This document shows positions 18,737 to 28,019 of a stretch of DNA of 64,000 bases, one piece after another (position 1 is the first letter of the stretch; every line of letters starts with the position of its first letter). Both the position numbers and the translations under genes were made by a program. The DNA comes from Sulfitobacter indolifex (lineage in GTDB: Bacteria; Pseudomonadota; Alphaproteobacteria; Rhodobacterales; Rhodobacteraceae). The notes under the pieces were generated by a model, which did no database searches, was not told the DNA's origin, and saw only the letters and a list, made by a program, of their open reading frames with translations. Where the stretch lies: positions 2,356,001 to 2,420,000 of the forward strand of contig NZ_CP084951.1 in assembly GCF_022788655.1 (NCBI RefSeq), given 5' to 3'.

Positions 18737-19423
18737 ATGCCCATTACCACCTGTGTTTTCGACGCCTATGGAACCCTGTTCGACGTGGCCGCCGCCGCCC
18801 GGGAGGCAGCCAAAGAGCCTGCCTTTGCCGCCATCGCCGACACTTGGCCGCAGCTGGCGGAACACTGGCGCCTCAAGCAGTTGCAATATTCATGGCTGCG
18901 CGCCGTAACCGGGGCGCATGACGATTTCTGGCAGGTGACCCAAGACGGGTTGGATTGGTCGCTTGAGAAAATGGGCGTCGCGGGTGACCCAGCCCTGCGC
19001 GAGCGCCTGCTGGCCCTTTACTGGGAGCTTCAGGCCTTTGCCGAAGTCCCCGCCATGCTGCGCGTCCTGAAAGACGGCGGCATGAATACTGCGATTCTGT
19101 CGAATGGCTCGCCTGCGATGTTGGACGGCGCGGTGCAATCGGCGGGAATCAGTGACCTGCTTGACGTGTCGCTGTCGGTCGAAAGCGTGGGCGTCTTCAA
19201 ACCGCATGCGTCGGTCTATGATCTTGTGGGGCAGCACTACGGCTGCGCCAAGGAAGAGGTGCTGTTCGTCTCCTCCAACGGCTGGGATGCAGCAGCGGCT
19301 ACGGGCTATGGCTTCACCACCGCATGGGTGAACCGGGGCGGCGATCCGGTGGACCGGCTGCCTTGGACACCGGCGCATCAGTTACGTGAACTCAGCGGTA
19401 TCCCTGCATTGGCCGGCCTCTGA
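18737..19423 (+). CDS. Haloacid dehalogenase type II
   Basis: A 228-residue HAD-superfamily hydrolase. Nucleophile D9 lies in VFDAYGTLFD, Ser in ILSNGSP, Lys and Tyr in KPHASVYDL, and SSNGWD gives the Ser-x-Asn-x-x-Asp set of L-2-haloacid dehalogenases. The Arg expected to bind the carboxylate is present in WRLKQLQYSW. Activity on haloacids is likely from motif completeness, though natural substrates in marine bacteria vary. The stop overlaps the next ATG by one base. Confidence 0.88.
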   Translation: MPITTCVFDAYGTLFDVAAAAREAAKEPAFAAIADTWPQLAEHWRLKQLQYSWLRAVTGAHDDFWQVTQDGLDWSLEKMGVAGDPALRERLLALYWELQAFAEVPAMLRVLKDGGMNTAILSNGSPAMLDGAVQSAGISDLLDVSLSVESVGVFKPHASVYDLVGQHYGCAKEEVLFVSSNGWDAAAATGYGFTTAWVNRGGDPVDRLPWTPAHQLRELSGIPALAGL

Positions 19424-20244
19424 TGGCGCGTTTTACCACCTCCGACGGGCTGTCGCTGCATTACACGGATGAGGGCGACGGGCTGCCAATCCTTTGCCTC
19501 GCGGGCCTTACCCGCACCGGCGCGGATTTCGATTATCTGGCCCCGCATTTGCCGGGCCATCGCCTGATCCGCATGGATTACCGAGGCCGTGGCCGGTCGG
19601 ACTTCGACAAGAACTGGAAGAACTATAGCCTGCCGGTGGAATGCCGCGACGTGCTGGAACTGCTGGCGCATCTGGGATTGGAACGGGTCGCCGTCATCGG
19701 CACCTCGCGCGGCGGGCTAAACGCTATGGGGCTGGCGATGGTGGCGCATGATCACCTGCTGGGCGTAGCGCTGAATGACGTGGGCCCCGAGCTTGACGCC
19801 AAGGGCATCGAGTTCATCATGGGCTATCTGGGCCGCAACCCCGCCGCCAAGACCTATGAAGAGGCCGCCGCCGCCATGGCGCGCGCCTTTCCTGAATTTC
19901 ACGATGTGCCGGAAAGCCGTTGGATGGAAGAGGTGCATCGCCACTACACGGCCACCGAGGACGGGCTGAAAATCACCTATGACCCTCACCTGCGCGATGC
20001 TGTTGCCACGGCGGGCCAGCCCACGCCTGACCTATGGCCGTTTTTCGAGGCGCTCCAAGGCATGCCGCTGGCTGCGATCCGGGGGGCCAGTTCCACCTTA
20101 CTTAGCCACAAGACGCTTCTGCAAATGCAAGAGAAACGACCCGATATGATCGTGGCCGAAGTGCCGGGCCGTGGCCATGTGCCATTTCTCGACGAACCCG
20201 AAGCGCTGGCCGCGCTGCACGAATGGATAGGACAACTGCAATGA
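19423..20244 (+). CDS. Alpha/beta-fold hydrolase
   Basis: A 273-residue alpha/beta hydrolase. The nucleophile elbow is GTSRGG, the oxyanion region is near CLAGLTRTG, and the catalytic His is in GRGHVPF near the end. Substrate is unknown. It overlaps the dehalogenase gene by one base and the PLP dehydratase gene by four, so the three are probably one translationally coupled operon. Confidence 0.85.
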   Translation: MARFTTSDGLSLHYTDEGDGLPILCLAGLTRTGADFDYLAPHLPGHRLIRMDYRGRGRSDFDKNWKNYSLPVECRDVLELLAHLGLERVAVIGTSRGGLNAMGLAMVAHDHLLGVALNDVGPELDAKGIEFIMGYLGRNPAAKTYEEAAAAMARAFPEFHDVPESRWMEEVHRHYTATEDGLKITYDPHLRDAVATAGQPTPDLWPFFEALQGMPLAAIRGASSTLLSHKTLLQMQEKRPDMIVAEVPGRGHVPFLDEPEALAALHEWIGQLQ

Positions 20245-21212
20245 ACATCGACATGATCCGCGCCTCTGCCGCCCGTGCGGAAGGCCATGTGCGCCGCACG
20301 CCCCTGCTGAACTCGCATTTTCTGGACGAGATCGCGGGCCGTCGGGTTTGGGTCAAACCGGAATGTCTACAACATACTGGCAGCTTCAAGTTTCGCGGCG
20401 CGTGGTCAGCACTTTCGGCACTGAACCCAGAGGCGCGCGCCAAGGGTGTCATCGCCTATTCCAGCGGCAACCACGCACAGGGCGTCGCACTTGCGTCCAA
20501 AATGCATGGCGCACCCGCCGTAATCATCATGCCAAAAGACAGCCCGCGCCTGAAAATCGCCAACACCCGCGCCTATGGGGCCGAGGTTGTGCTCTATGAC
20601 CGTGCGGGGGAAAGCCGCGAAGAGATCGGCGCGAAATTGGCCGAAGAACGCGGCCTCACGCTGATCAAACCCTATGACGAGCCGCAGGTTATCGCGGGCC
20701 AAGGCACCACGGGGCTGGAGATCGCCCAGCAGGCAGCCGAGGCCGGGATTAAGTCTGCCGATGTGATCGTTTGCTGCGGCGGTGGCGGCCTGACCTCCGG
20801 CATCGCGCTGGCGCTGGAGGCCGAGGCCCCCTCTCTTCGTGCGCGCCCGGCAGAGCCTGAAGGCTTCGACGATGCGACCCGGTCGCTGCTGCAGGGGCAG
20901 ATCGTGGGTAACGACCGCCCCCTCGGGTCAATCTGCGATGCCATTGTGACGCCCCAGCCGGGGGATCTGACCTTTCCGATCATGCAGCGGCTCGCCGGTC
21001 CCGGTCTGGTGGTGAGCGACGACGAGGCTTTGCAAGCGATGGGCCATGCCTTCAACCGGTTGAAACTGGTGGCTGAACCGGGTGGCGCGGTGGCGCTGGC
21101 TGCGGCGTTGTTTCGCGGCGATGAGATCGAAGGTGATGATGTGATCGTGACCATTTCCGGCGGCAACGTGGATTCGGACATGTTCGCCCGCGCGCTGCAG
21201 ACGTTGGGGTAA
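20241..21212 (+). CDS. PLP-dependent threonine/serine dehydratase-like protein
   Basis: A 323-residue fold-type II PLP enzyme without a C-terminal ACT domain. The PLP lysine is in GSFKFRGA, the cofactor phosphate loop in CCGGGGLTSG, and SSGNHAQGVA binds the substrate carboxylate. This short form includes threonine dehydratases, serine racemases and hydroxyaspartate dehydratases, which cannot be separated here. The ATG at 20241 overlaps the hydrolase stop (ATGA). Confidence 0.85.
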   Translation: MNIDMIRASAARAEGHVRRTPLLNSHFLDEIAGRRVWVKPECLQHTGSFKFRGAWSALSALNPEARAKGVIAYSSGNHAQGVALASKMHGAPAVIIMPKDSPRLKIANTRAYGAEVVLYDRAGESREEIGAKLAEERGLTLIKPYDEPQVIAGQGTTGLEIAQQAAEAGIKSADVIVCCGGGGLTSGIALALEAEAPSLRARPAEPEGFDDATRSLLQGQIVGNDRPLGSICDAIVTPQPGDLTFPIMQRLAGPGLVVSDDEALQAMGHAFNRLKLVAEPGGAVALAAALFRGDEIEGDDVIVTISGGNVDSDMFARALQTLG

Positions 21213-21230
21213 AGACAAGGGTAGCGCCGA

Positions 21231-21325
21231 CCCGCGGGGTGGTGCTGAAAGCGCCGCCCCATGGGGGCGGGTCATGCCGGAGGCATGCCTTTGGCATGGC
21301 GCTGCCCAGTGTACCACCGGGCGGG
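21231..21325. repeat. Complex palindromic hairpin downstream of the PLP dehydratase gene
   Basis: Outer arms CCCGCGGGGTGGT and ACCACCGGGCGGG pair at 11 of 13 positions, AGCGCC and GGCGCT pair inside them, and smaller hairpins (CGCCCCATGGGGGCG, CATGCCGGAGGCATG) sit within. It may end transcription of the upstream operon. Confidence 0.55.
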
Positions 21326-21407
21326 GCATTTCTAGATTGCCCGTATCTTTGACCTTCCGCGTTCGCGCGATATGCTAGCCACCACCGCCACTCGCAGGAG
21401 ACCACCC

Positions 21408-22211
21408 ATGCAAATATTCGACACAGGCGAGGTGCAACTCCACTACCGCGTCGACGGCCCCGATGATGGCGCGCCCGTGGTCTTTGCCAATTCGCTCGGC
21501 ACCGACATGCGCCTGTGGGATCCGATCCTGTCGCTGCTCGCCCCCGGCCTGCGCATCATCCGCTTTGACAAACGCGGCCACGGTCTGTCGTCCTGCCCGC
21601 CTGCGCCCTATTCTATGGGGTCGCTGATCACCGATACCGAGCGTTTGCTCGACCATCTGAACGTCCGCGACTGCGTCTTCGTCGGCCTATCGATTGGCGG
21701 CATGATCGCGCAGGGACTGGCGGTCAAACGCCTCGACATGATCCGCGCGCTGGTGCTCAGCAACACCGCCACCAAGATCGGCAACCGCGACATCTGGGCC
21801 GAGCGGATCGCGGCGGTGGAACAGGGCGGTATCGAGAGCCTTGCCGATGCGGTGATGGAGCGCTGGTTCTCTGCCCAATTCCGCGCCACGCCGGAACTGG
21901 CGCTGTGGCGTAATATGCTGGTCCGTCAGCCGGACGCGGGCTATGCGGGCTGTTCGGCGGCGATCTCACACAGTGACTTCATGACCCCGACCTCTGGCCT
22001 GCGCCTGCCCGCGCTTGGCATCGCCGGGACCGAGGACGGCTCCACCCCGCCCGATCTGGTGCGCGAGATGATGGACCTGATCCCGGCATCGAAGTTTAAA
22101 CTGATCCGCCGCGCAGGACACCTGCCTTGCGTCGAGCAGCCCCAAGAATACGCCGAGACGCTGAACGAATTCCTCGTCAGTGTCGGGCATATCTCCAAGG
22201 CGCGGGGCTAA
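21408..22211 (+). CDS. pcaD: 3-oxoadipate enol-lactonase
   Basis: PcaD hydrolyses 3-oxoadipate enol-lactone in the protocatechuate branch of the beta-ketoadipate pathway. The 267-residue alpha/beta hydrolase has the nucleophile in GLSIGGM, the family motif NSLGTDMRLWD and FDKRGHGLS, and the His in GHLPCVEQP. AGGAGA precedes the ATG. The remaining pathway genes pcaC, pcaH and pcaG are absent here and pcaB is only a remnant directly downstream. Confidence 0.9.
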   Translation: MQIFDTGEVQLHYRVDGPDDGAPVVFANSLGTDMRLWDPILSLLAPGLRIIRFDKRGHGLSSCPPAPYSMGSLITDTERLLDHLNVRDCVFVGLSIGGMIAQGLAVKRLDMIRALVLSNTATKIGNRDIWAERIAAVEQGGIESLADAVMERWFSAQFRATPELALWRNMLVRQPDAGYAGCSAAISHSDFMTPTSGLRLPALGIAGTEDGSTPPDLVREMMDLIPASKFKLIRRAGHLPCVEQPQEYAETLNEFLVSVGHISKARG

Positions 22212-22213
22212 AA

Positions 22214-22621
22214 GTGGCCGCCAGCGTTTTCGACAGCTCCCCTTGCGCCCGCTCCTTTGACTGCGGCGCGGCTGGGCGGCGGCTCACAGACAGTGCCGCA
22301 ATGCGTGCCATCCTGCTGGTCACAGGGGCGCTGGCCAAGGTCCAAGGCGTGATCCCCGAACTCAGCGCCCCCGCCATCCACCGCGCTAGTCTTGAGAACC
22401 GCATCGAGCCCAAAGCGCGGGCCAAGGCCACGAGCCATAACGGCGTCAGCGTGCCTGCCCTGATCGACCGGTTTCGCGCCGAGTTGCAGGCCCCCAAACC
22501 CGCGCAATACGTCCCTTGGGGCGCGACCTCGCAGTACACCATCGACACAGCGCTGGTGCCGCACCTACGCCAAGCCCCCGCCGATGCCCTTGCCTTTGCC
22601 ACCCGCGCGGACCACATCTAA
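22214..22621 (+). pseudogene. pcaB: Truncated, decayed pcaB (3-carboxy-cis,cis-muconate cycloisomerase) remnant
   Basis: The frame starting at a GTG three bases after pcaD encodes 135 residues that read as the N-terminal third of PcaB: AASVFDS, MRAILLVTGALAKVQGV, IPELSAPAIHRASLE, NGVSVPALIDRFRAE, and QYVPWGATSQYTIDTA. Intact enzymes of the family are near 450 residues. The normal HWGATSQD block is changed to PWGATSQY, losing its His and Asp. The frame then ends as the MFS gene begins. The recognition is from memory of the family; loss of function is inferred. Confidence 0.82.
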
Positions 22622-22625
22622 CCGG

Positions 22626-23846
22626 ATGCCGCTGCCGCTGATCTTTATTCTTCTGACCGTGATGATCGATGCCATGGGCGTTGGTCTGATCCTGCCGGTG
22701 ATGCCTGACCTGATCCGCGAAGTGCGGGGCGGCGGGCTGAGCGATGCAGCACTCTGGGGTGGTGTGCTGGCGACGGGCTTTGCCGCGATGCAGTTCCTAT
22801 TCGGCCCTGTTTTGGGCGGGCTTTCCGACCGCTTTGGCCGCCGCCCGGTGTTGCTGCTGGCGCTGGTGGTAATGACTTTGGACTATGGCGTCATGGCGCT
22901 GGCGGGCAGCATCTGGCTGCTGTTGATCGGGCGGCTGGTGGGCGGTGTTACGGCGGCGACCCATGCCACCGCCTCGGCGTATATGGCCGATATTTCTTCC
23001 ACACAGGACCGCGCCGCACGGTTTGGGCTGATCGGTGCGGCCTTTGGTGCAGGCTTTGTTCTGGGGCCGTTGATGGGCGGTATCTTGGGCGAATATGGCA
23101 CCCGCGCACCCTTTTGGGCGGCGGCGGTGCTGGCGGCGGGCAATGCTGCGCTTGGCTGGGCAGTGCTGCGTGAGACCCTACCCCAAACGCAACGTCGCGC
23201 GTTCGACTGGCGGCGCGCCAACCCGCTGGGCGCATTGCGCGCCCTTGGTCGCCTGCCGGGCATTGGCCGGATGCTGTTTGTCTATTTCATCTATCATGTG
23301 GGTTTTGCCGCCTACCCGGCGGTCTGGGCCTATTTCGGAGTGGAGCGGTTTGGCTGGTCACCGACGATGATCGGCCTGTCGCTGGGTCTGTTCGGGGTGC
23401 AGATGGCGCTGGTCCAAGGCGCGCTGATCGGCCCGGTGACCCGCCGCCTTGGCGCGCGCAGGACGGTCATCTTGGGTCATGTCTTTGCTCTTGCGGCCTT
23501 TGCGGCGCTGACCCTGCTGACCTCGGGCACTTGGGCGCTGATCATGACCCCACTTGCAGCCCTAGCGGGCGTCATCCCTCCCGCACTCCAAGGCATCATG
23601 TCGGCCCGCGTCAGCGCAGATGCGCAGGGCGAGCTTCACGGCGCGCTCAGTTCCTCAACCGCGCTTGCAATGATCCTCTCCCCCCTGACGATGACAGCGG
23701 TCTTTGCCTATTTCACCGCGTCTGAGGCGCCGCTCTATCTGCCAGGCGCGCCCTTCTTACTCGCGCTCGTTCTGACCCTCGGCGGGCTGGTGATCTTTGC
23801 CAGCCGCCCTACCCCTACGTCACAGGCCGATTCACGCGCGTCCTAA
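22626..23846 (+). CDS. MFS transporter, TetA-like
   Basis: A 406-residue major facilitator with about twelve hydrophobic spans. Motif A (GGLSDRFGRRP) lies between spans 2 and 3, and the antiporter-like motif C region (GAAFGAGFVLGPLMGG) is in span 5. This pattern matches the TCR/TetA drug-proton antiporter branch, but substrate is unknown. The start at 22626 lies just after the pcaB remnant stop; an in-frame ATG at 22584 would overlap the remnant. Confidence 0.87.
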   Translation: MPLPLIFILLTVMIDAMGVGLILPVMPDLIREVRGGGLSDAALWGGVLATGFAAMQFLFGPVLGGLSDRFGRRPVLLLALVVMTLDYGVMALAGSIWLLLIGRLVGGVTAATHATASAYMADISSTQDRAARFGLIGAAFGAGFVLGPLMGGILGEYGTRAPFWAAAVLAAGNAALGWAVLRETLPQTQRRAFDWRRANPLGALRALGRLPGIGRMLFVYFIYHVGFAAYPAVWAYFGVERFGWSPTMIGLSLGLFGVQMALVQGALIGPVTRRLGARRTVILGHVFALAAFAALTLLTSGTWALIMTPLAALAGVIPPALQGIMSARVSADAQGELHGALSSSTALAMILSPLTMTAVFAYFTASEAPLYLPGAPFLLALVLTLGGLVIFASRPTPTSQADSRAS

Positions 23847-23917
23847 GCCATTCCCAGTCTTGCACCGCGCGTCCATCCGGGCCACGCTGAGCCAAATTGA
23901 GATAAAGGGACAGGCCA

Positions 23918-25009
23918 TTGCAAACCATAAAAGCCGCCGTCTGCCACGCCTTTGACAGCCCGCTGAGCGTCGAAGACGTATTGCTCCGCGCGCCGGTGTC
24001 GAGCGAAGTCGAAGTCACCCTCGACGCCGTGGCGATCTGCCATTCGGACATTTCTTTTGCGGATGGCGCTTGGGGTGGCAGCTTGCCCGCCGTCTATGGC
24101 CATGAGGCCGCAGGCCGCGTCAGCGCCGTGGGGCCAAACGTACAAGGGCTGGCCGAAGGCGATAGCGTGGTGGTGACCTTAATCCGCGCCTGCGGCAGCT
24201 GCCCCAGCTGCGCCTCGGGCCAGCCAACTATCTGCGAAACCCCACAGGATCCCGAAGGTCCGTTGCAAACCGCCGATGGCGGGCCTTTGCATCAGGCCAT
24301 GGCGACCGGCGGCTTTGCCGAGAAGGTCGTCGTGGACCGCTCACAGGTCGTTAAAATCTCGCATGACATCCCCAAAGAGGCCGCTTGCCTGATCGCCTGC
24401 GGTGTCATCACCGGGGTCGGCGCGGTGGTCAACGCGGCGGAGCTGCGCGCTGGCCAAGACGTGGTGGTGATTGGCGCGGGCGGCGTTGGGTTAAACGCGA
24501 TCCAAGGCGCGCGTATCGCCGGGGCGCGGCGGATCGTGGCGGTCGACATGACCGAAGAAAAGCTTGCCATCGCGCGAGAATTTGGTGCCACCGACACCGT
24601 GCTGGCCACCGATGCCAAACCGTGGCGCGCGGCGGTCAAGGCCATGGGACGCGGGGCGGATGCCGTGATCGTCACCGTCGGCGCGATCCCCGCTTATGAG
24701 ACTGCCACGCGCTATCTCGCCGCTGGGGGACGGGTGATCATGGTCGGCATGCCCCACAGCGGGGCGCGTGCCAGCTATGAGCCGGTGATCCTAGCCGCAA
24801 TGGGCCAAGGGATGGTCGGCTCGAAAATGGGTGATGTGGTGATCCAGCGCGATATTCCGTGGATGGTCGACCTCTACCTACAGGGCCGCTTGCAACTCGA
24901 CAGCCTCATCTCAGGGCGCTGGCGATTGGATCAGATCAACGAGGCGATTGCCGATACCAAAACCGGTGCCGCGCGGCGCAATGTAATCCTGTTCAATCAA
25001 CCCGACTGA
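23918..25009 (+). CDS. Zinc-dependent alcohol dehydrogenase
   Basis: A 363-residue medium-chain dehydrogenase. Catalytic zinc ligands are in VAICHSDI and GHEAAG, the structural zinc loop is CGSCPSCASGQPTIC, and GAGGVGLNAIQGA binds NAD(P). The chosen start is a TTG after AAAGGGA, giving the conserved MQTIKAAVCHAF; no ATG fits. It resembles class III-like and aryl alcohol dehydrogenases. Substrate is unknown. It ends back to back with the glycerate kinase gene, two bases from its stop. Confidence 0.87.
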   Translation: MQTIKAAVCHAFDSPLSVEDVLLRAPVSSEVEVTLDAVAICHSDISFADGAWGGSLPAVYGHEAAGRVSAVGPNVQGLAEGDSVVVTLIRACGSCPSCASGQPTICETPQDPEGPLQTADGGPLHQAMATGGFAEKVVVDRSQVVKISHDIPKEAACLIACGVITGVGAVVNAAELRAGQDVVVIGAGGVGLNAIQGARIAGARRIVAVDMTEEKLAIAREFGATDTVLATDAKPWRAAVKAMGRGADAVIVTVGAIPAYETATRYLAAGGRVIMVGMPHSGARASYEPVILAAMGQGMVGSKMGDVVIQRDIPWMVDLYLQGRLQLDSLISGRWRLDQINEAIADTKTGAARRNVILFNQPD

Positions 25010-25010
25010 C

Positions 25011-26288
25011 TTAGCTCTCCGGCAGATCGCCGATCAGGATCGCGCGAAAATCATTCACATTGGTCCCCGTGGGGCCGGTGTGAAACAGCGCGTCAATCGC
25101 CGCAAACGCGCCGTAAGCATCGTTGCGCTGTAGCGCGCCGCGCGGATCCACGCCTGCCGCACGCATTGCGCGCGTCGTGCCGCCGTCGACAAAGGCCCCG
25201 GCATTTTCCTCTGACCCATCGATACCATCTGTATCTGCAGCCAAGGCGGCAATCTCCGCCTGCCCCTCTAAGCCAAGCGCCAAGGAAAGGGCGAACTCAC
25301 TGTTGCGCCCGCCGCGGCCCTTGTGGCGCAGGGTGACTGTCGCCTCTCCGCCCGAAAGCAGGACCAAAGGCGCGCGATGCGGGAAACCGCTTTGGGCGGC
25401 CTGTCGGGCCAAAGCCGCATGAACCAACGCCACATCCCGCGCCTCGCCTTCGATCGCGTCAGACAAAACCCAAGCGTTCACCCCCCGCGCACGTGCGGCT
25501 TCGGCGGCGGCGGCGAGCGACTGACCGGCAGAGGCGATGACATCTGTGCGCGTGTTGCTTGGCGCGTCCAACGATGGCCGCTGCGCCGCGTCCTTCAGAA
25601 ACGTCATGCAGTGCTGTGGCAACTCCAACCCCCGCGCGGCCACCTCCTCCAACACATCCCCCGCGCTGCGCCGTCCCGGCACGGTGGGACCAGAGGCAAC
25701 AGCGCCCGGATCATCTCCCGGCACATCCGACACGATAAGGCTCACCACCTGCGCCGGATAGGCCAATTCCGCCAGCCGCCCGCCGTTCACGGTGCTAAAC
25801 TGTTTGCGAATGTCATTCATGACTGAGATCGGTGCCCCTGAGGCCAAGAGCGCGCTGTTCAACGCCTGCAAATCCTCCAGCGTCAATCCCTCGGGCGGCG
25901 CGGGCAACAGCGAAGACCCACCGCCGCAGATCAGCGCGATCACCTGATCCTCTGGCCCCAAGCCCTGCAAAGCACCTTGCAGAGCACGCGCAGCCTCTAC
26001 CCCGGCCTGATCGGGCACCGGATGGGCGGCCTCCAAAACCTGAATGCGCTGACACGAGGCGCCGTAGCCATAGCGCGTTACCACCACGCCTTCATAGGGA
26101 TGCGGCCAAAGCGCTTCGAACGCTTGCGCCAATTGCGCCGCCCCCTTGCCCGCGCCGATCACCACTGTGCGCCCCTTGGGCGGCAGCGGGAGTATGTCCT
26201 TCAAGATCAAACGCGGGTCAGCCGCGGCAACGGCAGTGTGAAACAGCTCTGCCAAGAACTGGCGTTTCGGGCTATTGAGGTTGGACAT
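25011..26288 (-). CDS. Glycerate 2-kinase (GckA/TtuD-like)
   Basis: A 425-residue kinase of the DUF4147/MOFRL type. VIGAGKGAAQLAQAFE is near the N-terminus, CGGGSSLL binds phosphate, and the C-terminal domain has LLSGGEATVTLRHKGRGGRNSEF and ADTDGIDGS. It phosphorylates D-glycerate to 2-phosphoglycerate, as used in the serine cycle or tartrate and hydroxypyruvate breakdown. It follows glucokinase by 53 bp on the same strand, suggesting a small sugar-acid operon. Confidence 0.9.
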   Translation of the reverse strand: MSNLNSPKRQFLAELFHTAVAAADPRLILKDILPLPPKGRTVVIGAGKGAAQLAQAFEALWPHPYEGVVVTRYGYGASCQRIQVLEAAHPVPDQAGVEAARALQGALQGLGPEDQVIALICGGGSSLLPAPPEGLTLEDLQALNSALLASGAPISVMNDIRKQFSTVNGGRLAELAYPAQVVSLIVSDVPGDDPGAVASGPTVPGRRSAGDVLEEVAARGLELPQHCMTFLKDAAQRPSLDAPSNTRTDVIASAGQSLAAAAEAARARGVNAWVLSDAIEGEARDVALVHAALARQAAQSGFPHRAPLVLLSGGEATVTLRHKGRGGRNSEFALSLALGLEGQAEIAALAADTDGIDGSEENAGAFVDGGTTRAMRAAGVDPRGALQRNDAYGAFAAIDALFHTGPTGTNVNDFRAILIGDLPES

Positions 26289-26341
26289 AGGGCAAGCACA
26301 CTCCGACGGCTGCGGCAATCTTGGCGGTGTGCGGCCTGCTG

Positions 26342-27331
26342 TCAATCCGGCAGAGGGTGATCGCGATCCGCAAAGAGACAGTTGCGCGCGCCCAGCAGAC
26401 CAAAATCCGGGTCATGGCACAGGCCAAGTGGCAGCGCTTCGCGCCATCTGCTGTGCCGCCCGCCTGCGTTGAACGCCGCGAGAAAGGCCGCGTCAAATAT
26501 CCATGCATTCTGCTGTGCCACGCCGCCCGTCAAAAAGACCCCGCCCCGCGCGCCTATAACCAAACCCAGATCCCCCGCAACACCCGCCAGATAGCGCGCC
26601 ATCAATCCCACTGCGCGGCACGCGTTGGCATCCTCTCCGGTCTTGGCCGCCGCGAAAATTGCCGCTGCCCCGCCCAACGTCGCCGCTTCGCCGCGCGCCT
26701 GAGAAATAGCGCGATACCAATAGGGCATACCGGTGCCTGAAAGGATCGCTTCGGCCTCGACCGCCATAGTGTCGCCCATCTGCACCTCAGGCCAAAGCGC
26801 GATCAGCGCCTCGAAATAGGCCACTTCCTCGGCGCTATGCGGGGTGAGCCGCACATGCCCCCCCTCGCCCGGCACTGCCACTGGCCGCGCGCCTTGCCAT
26901 ACCAAAGCCCCGACGCCCAAGCCCGTTCCCGGCCCGATGATCACCCGCGGGCCCGGCTGCGAGGCTGGACCGCCTTGTAGATAGGTGACTTTCTCCGGGT
27001 CCAATGTGGCCAGTGACCATGCCGCCGCTTCAAAATCGTTAAGCAGCATCACTTTGGCCGGCGCGATCTTACAAGCCTTCGCCAGATCACCGCGCGAGAT
27101 TGTGCGATTGGCATTGGTCATACGGACCCGGCCATCGACAACGACACCGGCCACCGCAACTGCGACCCCCTCAGGCGCGCTGCTCATCTTTGCACAGAAG
27201 TCGGCGCAGACCTCAGGCAGCGCTGTCCGACCGTCAGTGGCATGCTCGCTTCGGCTTATGACTGCGCCTGCCGCATCGACCGCTGCCAGCCGCAGGTTCG
27301 TGCCGCCGATGTCCCCTACGAGAAACCACAT
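26342..27331 (-). CDS. glk: Glucokinase
   Basis: A 329-residue glucokinase of the non-ROK bacterial family. The ATP phosphate loop GDIGGTNLRLA is at the N-terminus, LLNDFEAAAW carries the catalytic Asp, and IGPGTGLGVGAL and PGEGGHVRL bind glucose. The chosen ATG gives the conserved MWFLVGDIGGTN start. It feeds glucose into the Entner-Doudoroff or glycolytic routes and is probably co-transcribed with the downstream glycerate kinase. Confidence 0.93.
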   Translation of the reverse strand: MWFLVGDIGGTNLRLAAVDAAGAVISRSEHATDGRTALPEVCADFCAKMSSAPEGVAVAVAGVVVDGRVRMTNANRTISRGDLAKACKIAPAKVMLLNDFEAAAWSLATLDPEKVTYLQGGPASQPGPRVIIGPGTGLGVGALVWQGARPVAVPGEGGHVRLTPHSAEEVAYFEALIALWPEVQMGDTMAVEAEAILSGTGMPYWYRAISQARGEAATLGGAAAIFAAAKTGEDANACRAVGLMARYLAGVAGDLGLVIGARGGVFLTGGVAQQNAWIFDAAFLAAFNAGGRHSRWREALPLGLCHDPDFGLLGARNCLFADRDHPLPD

Positions 27332-27396
27332 ATGTCTGCCCCGATGCCCTGAATGCTGATGCAAGATGGCCCACCCGCACGGCAAAGGTCAAACAG

Positions 27397-27427
27397 CAAA
27401 AAACCCGGAAGCTTCTGGCTTCCGGGT
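27397..27427 (-). terminator. Rho-independent terminator after the small membrane protein
   Basis: ACCCGGAAGC and GCTTCCGGGT form a perfect ten-pair stem; on the minus strand the stem is followed by a run of T. It separates the small membrane protein gene from glk. Confidence 0.92.
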
Positions 27428-27468
27428 CTAACTTTTAATCAGGCCGAGGTGCTATCAATCAGGTACTG

Positions 27469-27687
27469 TCAATCAGGTGCGACGGGCACGGTTGTGGTAC
27501 TGTCGCCCTCGATTGCCGTGCCGTCATCGACAATCACTTCTTCTTCGGTGCCCGGCGCGGTCGCGACTTCTTCGCCAGTCCAAAACACAATGATCCCGAT
27601 GCCAAAGATCACGACAATCGCCATACCGATTAGCGGCCATTTATGACGGCTTTCCTGCTTGTTCAGATTTGTGTCTGGTGGACTCAT
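27469..27687 (-). CDS. Small single-pass membrane protein
   Basis: A 72-residue hypothetical protein. A short polar N-terminus is followed by one membrane segment (about 22-38, GMAIVVIFGIGIIVFW) and an acidic, Thr/Val-rich outer tail. GGGAG precedes the ATG at 27687. Its fold type and tail resemble the 90-residue protein at 30948-31220, but no family was recognised. Confidence 0.65.
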   Translation of the reverse strand: MSPPDTNLNKQESRHKWPLIGMAIVVIFGIGIIVFWTGEEVATAPGTEEEVIVDDGTAIEGDSTTTVPVAPD

Positions 27688-28019
27688 GATCCGCTCCCTT
27701 TCGCTTAATTCGACCTGCGCCGCGAAATATGCGTCGCGCGACCTTGTTACAGGACGAACCCGGCAGACCATGCCAAAGTTCCCAGAGGCTGGAAGGTTTC
27801 CGAGGCGCGCCGTAAATTCCACAATGGCATGTCGAAATCTGACTACAATTTATCACGTTGCCGGCGCCGCCCGCCCATCACAGCAAATGGGCCAGCCCAA
27901 GCGCCCCATTCTGCTCTGTAAGGGGGGAAATCGCCGGGTCGAAGGTACAGGACTTGCCTCACCAAGCGTTTGCTGAAAAATTGCCAGCCAAACAGCCCAC
28001 TGCTTTCGGAAGGTCATCC
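27688..28019. other. Divergent intergenic region
   Basis: 332 bp between two divergent genes. GACTACAATTTATC near 27840 may hold a -10 element, but no convincing -35 was seen. No gene, RNA or repeat recognised. Confidence 0.4.
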
